Of a stretch of 8,376 nucleotides of DNA, positions 1-5,211 are shown one piece after another. The notes under the pieces are model-generated. The model had not been told where the DNA came from. It searched no databases and saw only the letters and a list, made by a program, of their open reading frames with translations. Position numbers and translations under genes: made by a program. Source of the stretch: Frondihabitans sp. (GTDB lineage Bacteria; Actinomycetota; Actinomycetes; Actinomycetales; Microbacteriaceae); the NCBI GenBank assembly GCA_025464735.1, contig JAODMX010000461.1:1-8376 (forward strand), read 5' to 3'. Each line of letters starts with the position of its first letter. Position 1 is the stretch's first letter.

Positions 1-644
1 TCGTCGGAGGGGCGGGGTACATCGGCTCCGTCATCGCTGAACGCTTGACAGAGGAGGGCGCGACCGTGGTTGTCGCCTCGCGTCACACCGACGACGGGGT
101 GACGCTCGACGGTGGCGACCCGGCGTCCGTGGCGAAGGGGGTTGCTGAGGTGTTGGAGCGGTGGGGGCGGATCGACGGGCTCGTGGTGACGGCCGCTCCG
201 AGCGCGGGCACGCTGGATCCGGCGCGCAGCAGCGATCCAGACCAGGTGCTTCAGGCTGTCGAGGGCAAGGCGATGAGTTTCCTCCGCCTCGCGAATGCCG
301 TTCTCCCGACCATGCGCGCGGCGTCGTTCGGTCGTGTTGTCGTGATCAGTGGCCAGAATGCGTTCATCAGCGGGAACGTGACCGCCTCGGTGCGGAACGC
401 TGCGACCAACGTCGTCGCGAAGAATCTCGCCGATGAGCTCGCCGGCACCGGCGTCTCGGTGAACGTCGTCAATCCCGGCACCGTGGTTGACCGGCCGGCT
501 GCCGAGGTGGCGGTTGGCCGCGGCGGGGAGTCGAGCCCGAAGCAGATCGCCGATCTGGTTGCGTTCCTCTGCTCCCCCCTGTCGGCCGTGACGGGCGAGT
601 CCATTGCGATCGGTCACCGGATGCTGGGCGTCGTCTCGCTCTGA
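1..644 (+). CDS. SDR-fold protein, 5'-truncated by window edge, with degenerate active site
   Basis: The open frame enters from the left edge (first full codon at 3) and stops with TGA at 642-644; the true start is upstream. The first visible residues, VGGAGYIGS, form the glycine-rich nucleotide-binding turn of a Rossmann fold, closer to the GGxGYIG form of extended SDRs than to TGxxxGIG. The rest has classical SDR layout and length: RIDGLVV strand, NAVLPTM helix, VVVISG strand, and a C-terminal VNVVNPGTV. Key residues are missing. NNAG reads TAAP, the YxxxK position reads ASVRN (codons 384-398), so Tyr and Lys are Ala and Asn, and the helix-4 Asn appears to be Lys. Only a Ser (codon 348) remains near its usual place. 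SDR fold is confident; dehydrogenase activity is doubtful. It may be a binding or scaffold protein or use other chemistry. The TTG at 45 lies inside the Rossmann domain and is not a plausible start. Confidence 0.85.
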   Translation, partial: VGGAGYIGSVIAERLTEEGATVVVASRHTDDGVTLDGGDPASVAKGVAEVLERWGRIDGLVVTAAPSAGTLDPARSSDPDQVLQAVEGKAMSFLRLANAVLPTMRAASFGRVVVISGQNAFISGNVTASVRNAATNVVAKNLADELAGTGVSVNVVNPGTVVDRPAAEVAVGRGGESSPKQIADLVAFLCSPLSAVTGESIAIGHRMLGVVSL

Positions 645-692
645 CGTCGCCGCCGTACGACGACAAGGCCGCAGGGCCACGAGACGACGCCC
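626..692. terminator. Long inverted repeat between convergent genes, probable bidirectional terminator
   Basis: Thirteen bases at 626-638 (GGGCGTCGTCTCG) are the exact reverse complement of 680-692 (CGAGACGACGCCC), with 41 nt between. The left arm covers the last codons of the SDR-like gene and the right arm lies 8-20 nt past the stop of the binding-protein gene, so both transcripts would carry the stem. The loop contains a smaller GGCC-GCAG-GGCC hairpin (667-678) and a CGTCG/CGACG pair (645-649, 658-662), so a branched structure is possible. There is no U tract, which fits many high-GC terminators but leaves the function inferred. Confidence 0.5.
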
Positions 693-699
693 GCCGCAC

Positions 700-2340
700 C
701 TACGACGTCGGCTTCAGAATGCTGAAGTCGAAGGTGTTGTCGGTCCGGTAGCCGTAGCCGGTGAACTTGCTCGAGAACGCCTGCGCGGGCTGGATGTAGA
801 CGATCGGGGTTTCCGGTCCGCTCTTCATTTCGAGGGCGATGGCCTTGGCCCAGACCTTGCCGGCCTGCGTGCTCAGCGGATTCGGGAACGAGCGTGCTTC
901 GTCGACGAGCTTGTAGAAGGCCGGATCCTCCCAGCGCGGCACGTTGTTGGGGCTGTCGTTCGGGAGGAACCAGCTGGCGGTCATGTACACGGGCGACTGG
1001 GTCTGTGCGCGGGTGCGGAAGATCAGGGCCTGGTACGCGGCAGTCGAGCGTCCGGTGGCGAAGCTCGCGGCCGTTTCGGTCTGGATGGTCACGTCGAAGC
1101 CGGCCTTGGCCGCGTATGACTTGATCAGGGTTGCAGCGTCGACCGCGTCGGGGACGGTGCTCGAGACGTGGAGGGTGAATGCCACATCGCCGGTCTTGCC
1201 GGCTTTCGCGAGAAGCGCCTTGGCCTTGGTCGGGTCATACCCGTACTCGGGGAGGCTTGCGGTGTCGTAGCCCTTGGTCGACGGGATGATCAGCCCCTGC
1301 GACTTGACCGCGCGGCCGTCGTAGACCTGTTTGAGGATCTGGGCGTACGGAATCGCGTAGGTCAGCGCCTCGCGCACGGTCTGGTTGTCGAAGGGCGCCT
1401 GCTTGGTGACCGCGACGAGGTCGAGAAACTCGATCGGATTCTTCACGGTCGGCACCGTGATGCTGCTGTCGCCGGCCAGGCCGGTCTGGTCGCTCGGTCG
1501 AAGGCCCTCGGCGAAGTCGACGCTGCCGGACTGCAGGAGGGTGACGCGAGTGCCGGGGTCGGTCACCTGCTTGAAGGTGATCTTGCGGATGACGGGCTCG
1601 CCGAGCACGTAGTTCTTGTTCGCGGTGAGAACCATGGACTGGCCGGGCACGAGGGACGTCACCGTGTAGGCGCCGTAGCCCCAGCCGGTGTGGACCTTGG
1701 CCCACTGCAGGGCGTACGGGTCGGCCTTCGTAGCGTGGGCGTCCAGAACGGTCTTGTCGTAGATCCGACCGTTGATGTTCGCGAGGAGACCGAGGAACGG
1801 GAAGCCGTCCGAGGCCTTCTTCACGGTGAACGAGACGTGGTAGTCGTCGATCTTCTTGATCGACTTCAGACCGTCGGGCAGGAAGAGGTTGTAGTTGCTC
1901 GGTGCCGGTGAGGTCGCCGAGCCGTATTTGCGCTCGAAGGAGTACATCACGTCGTCGGCCGTGAACGGGTTGCCGGCCTGGCTCTTGACCCCCTTGCGGA
2001 GGTTGAAGGTGTAGGTCAGCTTGTTGGCACTCACGGTGTAGGGGTTTTTCTTGGTGGCGAGCACTCCCTCGAATTTCGAGTAGTCCTGGGTGCCATCGAC
2101 GTAGGGGCTGCGGATCAGGTCCGCCTGGGTGTTCGTGATGGCCTCGAAGTTCTCGTTCGAGTACAGGCCGCCGGCGTCCCAGTCGAAGGTCGTCGCGATG
2201 GCGGGCGTGGCTACCGTGACGTTCGACACGGTGGAGGTGGTCGAGCCGGTGCCGGTGGAGGGGCCGCCGGAGGAGCATCCGGCCAGCGCCAGGCTGACGG
2301 CGACGGCGGCCGCGGCGATCGCTGTGGTCGAACGTTTCAT
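700..2340 (-). CDS. ABC transporter substrate-binding lipoprotein, family 5 (peptide/nickel/opine type)
   Basis: A 546-residue extracytoplasmic solute receptor, of normal length for the DppA/OppA/NikA-type SBP_bac_5 family. Residues 1-22 form a lipoprotein signal: MKR, a hydrophobic Ala/Val/Leu core, then the lipobox LAGC with Cys22 as the lipidation site. A Ser/Thr/Gly-rich linker runs to about residue 40. Residues 108-137 (LTYTFNLRKGVK, then GNPFTADDVMYSFER) match the family signature around the 'LRkGvkF.dG.p.tAeDV' motif, and the C-terminal lobe follows to residue 546. The ATG at 2338-2340 puts the signal peptide at the N-terminus; only a weak GGA precedes it. No DppB/C permease or DppD/F ATPase is in the window, so the rest of the transporter must be elsewhere. 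The gene is divergent from the SDR at 2560 and has two tandem palindromic operators upstream. Ligand unknown: peptides, opines, sugars and metal chelates are all bound by this family. Confidence 0.93.
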   Translation of the reverse strand: MKRSTTAIAAAAVAVSLALAGCSSGGPSTGTGSTTSTVSNVTVATPAIATTFDWDAGGLYSNENFEAITNTQADLIRSPYVDGTQDYSKFEGVLATKKNPYTVSANKLTYTFNLRKGVKSQAGNPFTADDVMYSFERKYGSATSPAPSNYNLFLPDGLKSIKKIDDYHVSFTVKKASDGFPFLGLLANINGRIYDKTVLDAHATKADPYALQWAKVHTGWGYGAYTVTSLVPGQSMVLTANKNYVLGEPVIRKITFKQVTDPGTRVTLLQSGSVDFAEGLRPSDQTGLAGDSSITVPTVKNPIEFLDLVAVTKQAPFDNQTVREALTYAIPYAQILKQVYDGRAVKSQGLIIPSTKGYDTASLPEYGYDPTKAKALLAKAGKTGDVAFTLHVSSTVPDAVDAATLIKSYAAKAGFDVTIQTETAASFATGRSTAAYQALIFRTRAQTQSPVYMTASWFLPNDSPNNVPRWEDPAFYKLVDEARSFPNPLSTQAGKVWAKAIALEMKSGPETPIVYIQPAQAFSSKFTGYGYRTDNTFDFSILKPTS

Positions 2341-2367
2341 GGAAGTCCAATCAAAGAATGGGAGGTA

Positions 2368-2383
2368 TGAGAAGATATTCTCA
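2368..2383. promoter_or_regulatory. Perfect palindromic operator TGAGAA-N4-TTCTCA before the binding-protein gene
   Basis: TGAGAA-GATA-TTCTCA is a perfect 6-4-6 inverted repeat located 28 nt upstream of the start codon at 2340. The same 16-bp palindrome recurs perfectly at 4356-4371 and nearly so at 4221-4236, each upstream of a gene of this locus. Its position close to the start suggests that it overlaps or lies just downstream of the core promoter. Binding of a dimeric regulator is inferred; the family of the regulator cannot be told from the site. Confidence 0.7.
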
Positions 2384-2385
2384 AG

Positions 2386-2401
2386 TGAGGCGGACTTCTC
2401 G
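2386..2401. promoter_or_regulatory. Second, degenerate operator in tandem with 2368-2383
   Basis: TGAGGC-GGAC-TTCTCG matches the TGAGAA-N4-TTCTCA consensus at 9 of 12 positions. It starts exactly 18 bp after the first operator, with 2 bp between them. That near-two-turn spacing would put two dimers on about the same DNA face, so cooperative binding is plausible. No clear -35/-10 pair with the geometry of the other three promoters is visible for the binding-protein gene. Confidence 0.45.
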
Positions 2402-2492
2402 TTGTTTGCGCAAGCATCCGGCCAATCAATTCACAGACCTGAAACACGGGAAACACCGCCGTAATCTCGCCGGCGTCGTCGAGTGCCGAAAT

Positions 2493-2528
2493 TTGACAAC
2501 CGGTGCTCAAAACGCGACTCTCTTCTCA
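2493..2528 (+). promoter_or_regulatory. Promoter with overlapping operator for the SDR at 2560
   Basis: A consensus -35 TTGACA lies at 2493-2498. At 17-bp spacing the hexamer GACTCT (2516-2521) is the candidate -10. The operator-like element CGCGAC-TCTC-TTCTCA (2513-2528) covers it: the right half is perfect and the left half matches 3 of 6. The 14-bp gap between -35 and operator is the same as at the two other TTGAC promoters of the locus, which supports a weak half-palindrome being real. Transcription would start near 2528, about 30 nt before the ATG. Confidence 0.5.
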
Positions 2529-2559
2529 GATAACGCCCACCTCTTTGTGAAGGAACGCC

Positions 2560-3324
2560 ATGAGCACGCACGATCTCGCAGGAACGATCGCCCTCGTCAC
2601 CGGAGCGTCGAGTGGGATCGGGCGGGCGACGGCTCGGATCCTGGGCGGAGACGGAGCGCACGTGGTCGCCGTCGGGCGGCGCCTCGACCGCCTCGAGGAA
2701 CTCGTCGCGGAGGTGACGGCCGCCGGGGGATCGGCCGAGGCCGCCGTGGCGGATCTCGCGTCGCCGGGAGCTTCCGCTGCGCTCGTCGACGGGATCGCCG
2801 AGCGCCACGGCCGTCTGGACCTCGTCGTCAACGCGGCCGGCGTGATGCTCAGCGGGCCCTCGATCGATTCGCCCGCCGACGACTGGCAAGCCATGATCGA
2901 CATCAACCTGACCGGCCTCGTCCACCTGACGAAGGCGGCGCTACCCCACCTCGTCGCCTCCGCCGCGACGAGTGGTCGCGGAGTGGTCGACCTGGTCAAC
3001 GTCAGCTCGCTCTCCGGGCGCATCGCCACCGCCGAGAACGCGGTCTACGCGGCGACAAAGTTCGGCGTCGTCGGCTTCACCGACGCGATCCGTCGTGAGT
3101 TCACCCGGAAGAATGTGCGGGTGTCGGTCATCGAACCGGCGCTCGTGCAGACCGAGATCTTCGGCCATCAGCGCGAGGCCGGCCAGCGCTATTTCGAGCA
3201 GATCCGCGAGGGCATCGAGATCCTGCTTCCCGAGGACGTCGCCGAGGTCATCGAGTTCGTCGTCACCCGGCCGCGTCGCGTCGGTGTGAACGAGATCGTC
3301 GTCAAGTCGATCGAACAGCTCTGA
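2560..3324 (+). CDS. Classical SDR-family NAD(P)-dependent oxidoreductase
   Basis: A 254-residue cytoplasmic oxidoreductase that would interconvert an alcohol and a carbonyl compound. All classical SDR elements are present: cofactor motif TGASSGIG (14-21), D65, NAAG (91-94), N116, catalytic Ser150 within NVSSLSG, and Tyr163/Lys167 in YAATK. The Arg pair at 40-41 after the second strand favours NADP(H) over NAD(H). The stretch from YAATKFGVVGFTDAIRREF to VSVIEPALVQTEIFG resembles the YdfG / serine 3-dehydrogenase-like group (short hydroxy acids), though the substrate cannot be fixed. The ATG is preceded by AAGGA (2550-2554) at 5-nt spacing. It is divergent from the binding-protein gene, convergent with the next SDR 33 nt away, and carries its own promoter with operator. 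Confidence 0.92.
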   Translation: MSTHDLAGTIALVTGASSGIGRATARILGGDGAHVVAVGRRLDRLEELVAEVTAAGGSAEAAVADLASPGASAALVDGIAERHGRLDLVVNAAGVMLSGPSIDSPADDWQAMIDINLTGLVHLTKAALPHLVASAATSGRGVVDLVNVSSLSGRIATAENAVYAATKFGVVGFTDAIRREFTRKNVRVSVIEPALVQTEIFGHQREAGQRYFEQIREGIEILLPEDVAEVIEFVVTRPRRVGVNEIVVKSIEQL

Positions 3325-3357
3325 GCACGGTCAGGCCCGGCTCCACGGCAGCGCCAC

Positions 3358-4149
3358 TCAGGGGTGCAGGCCCTCCGGGGCGCCCTTCCAGCGACTGATC
3401 TCGATGTCGCCGGAGGTGTCGCGCTGTTTCGTGGGGGCGATCACGAGCGTGGGGATTACGGCCCGCTCGGGCAGCGACACGACGAGGTGGATGGCGCGGG
3501 CGACGTCTTCCGGTTGCGCCATGCGACTGCGTTCTTCCGCCGATGGTGGCCGCACCCGGGAGTCCATGATCGGCGTCGCTGTCTCGCCGGGCAGGATGCT
3601 CGTGGCCCTGATCCCGTCGCCCCGGTAGGTGTTGTGGAGGAAGGTCATCAGGTTCGTCACGCCGGCTTTGGCGGCGCCATAGGCGGCCCCGCCGAGGAGG
3701 TTGGGATTGTCAGCCGCGAGAGACGAAACGGTCACGATCGAGCCGCCGCCCGCTTCGAGCATGGCGGGCAGGACGGCCTGGCTGAGGTGGAAGACGGCGT
3801 CGAGGTTCGTGGAGACGACCGTGTGCCAGTCTTCGGGGGGCGTGAAGCGGATGTTCGGCACGGCGTTCGCGCTTCCCGCGTTGTTGACCAGGATCGCGAC
3901 GGGGCCGATCGTCTGGGCTGTCCAGGTGACCAGGGCGATCGCATCCTCCCGGTCGCTGACGTCTGCCGTGCGGACGAATGCCGTTCCGCCGGTTGCCCGG
4001 ATGAGGGCTGCGGTCTCCTCGAGGGGTTCAGCCCGTCGTCCGCTGAGGACGACCGTCGCGCCGTCGTCGGCGAGGAGGCGAGCCGTTTCGCGACCGATCC
4101 CCGATCCGGCGCCCGTGATCAACGCCACCTTGCCGTCCAATTCGCTCAT
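3358..4149 (-). CDS. Classical SDR-family oxidoreductase
   Basis: A 263-residue cytoplasmic dehydrogenase/reductase with a complete classical SDR set: TGAGSGIG (12-19), D63, NNAG (89-92), N115, Ser143 in TVSSLA, Tyr157/Lys161 in YGAAK, and LPGETATP (186-193). Arg38-Arg39 after the second strand again suggests NADP(H). The ATG at 4149 is chosen because AAGGAG lies 6 nt upstream and the SDR fold starts there. An in-frame extension to 4293 is possible on paper, but it would run through the operator and promoter and adds an Arg-rich stretch foreign to the family. It is divergent from the pxp-like operon, with a promoter and operator of the same design. It differs clearly from the SDR at 2560 (different C-terminus), so the two are not a recent duplication. 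Substrate unknown. Confidence 0.92.
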   Translation of the reverse strand: MSELDGKVALITGAGSGIGRETARLLADDGATVVLSGRRAEPLEETAALIRATGGTAFVRTADVSDREDAIALVTWTAQTIGPVAILVNNAGSANAVPNIRFTPPEDWHTVVSTNLDAVFHLSQAVLPAMLEAGGGSIVTVSSLAADNPNLLGGAAYGAAKAGVTNLMTFLHNTYRGDGIRATSILPGETATPIMDSRVRPPSAEERSRMAQPEDVARAIHLVVSLPERAVIPTLVIAPTKQRDTSGDIEISRWKGAPEGLHP

Positions 4150-4155
4150 CGCAGT

Positions 4156-4161
4156 CTCCTT
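4156..4161 (-). promoter_or_regulatory. Shine-Dalgarno that fixes the SDR start at 4149
   Basis: On the minus strand AAGGAG precedes ATG by 6 nt (ACTGCG). It is the only strong ribosome binding site in this leader and excludes the longer reading from 4293. Confidence 0.75.
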
Positions 4162-4220
4162 CGGTGTCTCGGGCCTCGTGGTCGCGGGCCTTGTGTCGAG
4201 CAGCTCGCAGACGCCTAATG

Positions 4221-4256
4221 TGAGAAGAGCTTCTCGCACTCGACCGAGTCGGTCAA
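4221..4256 (-). promoter_or_regulatory. Promoter with overlapping operator for the SDR at 3358-4149
   Basis: Read on the minus strand: -35 TTGACC (4256-4251), 17-bp spacer, -10-like GAAGCT (4233-4228). The operator at 4236-4221 (plus strand TGAGAA-GAGC-TTCTCG) covers the -10 and matches the palindrome at 11 of 12 positions; flanking TG/CA extends the symmetry. The gap from -35 to operator is 14 bp, as at the promoters before 2560 and 4400. Predicted transcript start near 4221, leaving a leader of about 70 nt. The -35 also overlaps a separate inverted repeat at 4242-4254. Confidence 0.55.
4242..4254. repeat. Perfect short inverted repeat GACCGA-G-TCGGTC
   Basis: A 6-1-6 perfect inverted repeat overlaps the -35 hexamer of the minus-strand SDR promoter. 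A 10-bp palindrome, GATCCGGATC, follows at 4261-4270. The two are unrelated in sequence to the TGAGAA operator. They may be a second regulator's site or chance symmetry in GC-rich DNA. Confidence 0.35.
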
Positions 4257-4335
4257 ATCGGATCCGGATCGACCCGGGCCGTGTATCGATCATGTTAAGC
4301 CTGTGTAAATAGGCCGGCTAGGAGCCGTGGGCGGA

Positions 4336-4371
4336 TTGACGGTTGCGGCTATAAATGAGAACCTATTCTCA
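4336..4371 (+). promoter_or_regulatory. Promoter with perfect operator for the pxp-like operon
   Basis: TTGACG (4336-4341) is the -35, and at 17-bp spacing GAACCT (4359-4364) is the -10-like hexamer. The perfect palindrome TGAGAA-CCTA-TTCTCA (4356-4371) covers the -10 and predicted start region. An alternative -10, TATAAA (4350-4355), directly abuts the operator but has no good -35. Either way the operator blocks the promoter, fitting repression relieved by an inducer. The leader to the GTG at 4400 would be about 30-40 nt. Confidence 0.6.
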
Positions 4372-4389
4372 CAACGCGACGCACCAAAC

Positions 4390-4395
4390 GGAGGA
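4390..4395 (+). promoter_or_regulatory. Shine-Dalgarno that fixes the GTG start at 4400
   Basis: GGAGGA (4390-4395) lies 5 nt (counted from GGAGG) before GTG at 4400. It favours this start over the in-frame ATG at 4355, which has no ribosome binding site and overlaps the operator by all but one base. Confidence 0.8.
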
Positions 4396-4399
4396 CAAC

Positions 4400-5200
4400 G
4401 TGGCAGCACACCAGGTGGCAATCGTGGCCGACCTCGGCGAGAGTTTCGGCAACTACACGATCGGCGACGACCAGACCCTTCTCGATCGCGTGACGATGGC
4501 CAACGTCGCCTGCGGATTCCATGCCGGAGACCCCCGAGTGATGGACCAGACCGTGCGCGACTGCCTCGCCCGCGGGGTTGAGATCGGCGCCCACCCCGGC
4601 TACCCCGACCTGGTCGGCTTCGGCCGCCGGGCGATCGAGGCCAGCGAGGAGGAGATTCGCACCGACGTCCTCTACCAGATGGGTGCTCTGAGCGCCTTCG
4701 TCAAGGTTCACGGCGGAACGATCTCGCACCTCGCGCCGCACGGCCGCATGGGCAGCATGGCGACGTCCGACGCGCTTCACGCTCGCGCCGTCACCGATGC
4801 CGTCCTTGCCTTCGATCCGAGCCTGATCGTGATCTGTCAGCAGGGCCACCTCGAGGTCGAGGCGAGGAAGCGCGGCCTCCCGGTCGGCATGGTCTTCCTC
4901 GGCGACCGCGCGTACGGCGACGATGGCATGCCGGTGTCGCGCTCGCTGCCCGGCTCGCTTCTCCACGACGCGGCCGCGGTGGCGGAACGCTGCGTCAAGC
5001 TGGTCCTGACCGGCCTTGTCACCTCGATCGACGGCAACGACGTCCCCCTCGGCCATGACGTCGACACGATTCTGCTGCACGGTGACAACAAGGACGCCCT
5101 CGAGATCAGCTCCGCCCTCCGGGCTGCCCTCGCCGAAGCCGACATCGCGGCAACCGGCCTCCAGCAGGTTCTCGCCGCGAAGGCGTCCGTCGCGGTCTGA
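4400..5200 (+). CDS. LamB/YcsF family protein, divergent 5-oxoprolinase subunit A (PxpA-like)
   Basis: A 266-residue cytoplasmic protein of the family whose studied members (PxpA) act with PxpB and PxpC in ATP-dependent opening of 5-oxoproline to glutamate. Family motifs seen: ADLGESFG (10-17), ANVACGFHAGDP (34-45), AHPGYPD (64-70), GFGR (73-76), YQMGAL (92-97), DRAYGDDG (169-176), LHGDN (226-230). Length is normal (about 250). Several near-invariant positions differ: DLNxDLGE reads AIVADLGE (Asn lost), VKPHGALYN reads LAPHGRMGS (110-119; Lys and the LYN triplet lost), FADR reads LGDR, and LVPRS reads PVSRS. Fold and family are certain; activity on 5-oxoproline is doubtful, and another lactam, imide or cyclic ureide is possible. 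GTG start with GGAGG 5 nt upstream. First gene of a four-gene operon, 11 nt before the next gene. Confidence 0.93.
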   Translation: MAAHQVAIVADLGESFGNYTIGDDQTLLDRVTMANVACGFHAGDPRVMDQTVRDCLARGVEIGAHPGYPDLVGFGRRAIEASEEEIRTDVLYQMGALSAFVKVHGGTISHLAPHGRMGSMATSDALHARAVTDAVLAFDPSLIVICQQGHLEVEARKRGLPVGMVFLGDRAYGDDGMPVSRSLPGSLLHDAAAVAERCVKLVLTGLVTSIDGNDVPLGHDVDTILLHGDNKDALEISSALRAALAEADIAATGLQQVLAAKASVAV

Positions 5201-5211
5201 TCGGTTCGCTC

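Noticed and set aside
1235..2350. Long open frames inside the binding-protein gene on both strands (for example 1168-1911 + and 1235-2350 -)
   Set aside because: Their products are Arg/His/Gly-rich with no domain signature; they are GC-driven shadows of the lipoprotein gene, which has a clear signal peptide and family motif.
2342..2398. GAAGTCC (2342-2348) pairing with GGACTTC (2392-2398), a possible leader hairpin reaching the start codon of the binding-protein gene
   Set aside because: Only 7 bp with a 43-nt loop, and the distal arm is probably upstream of the transcript start because operators lie between the arms.
2347..2456. Short direct repeats CCAATCAA (2347, 2422) and GAAACAC (2441, 2450)
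   Set aside because: Seven to eight bases in an AT-richer intergenic region; no symmetry or link to a promoter, consistent with chance.
3325..3357. Possible terminator between the convergent SDR genes (CTGAG at 3321-3325 and CTCAG at 3357-3361)
   Set aside because: Only a 5-bp stem with a 31-nt loop and no U tract; too weak to call.
3364..4218. Open frame of 284 codons on the + strand opposite the SDR at 3358-4149
   Set aside because: Antisense shadow of an SDR with complete catalytic motifs; no ribosome binding site or family signature.
4150..4293. 48-residue N-terminal extension of the minus-strand SDR
   Set aside because: It would translate through the operator and promoter, is Arg-rich, and ignores the strong AAGGAG site 6 nt before the ATG at 4149.
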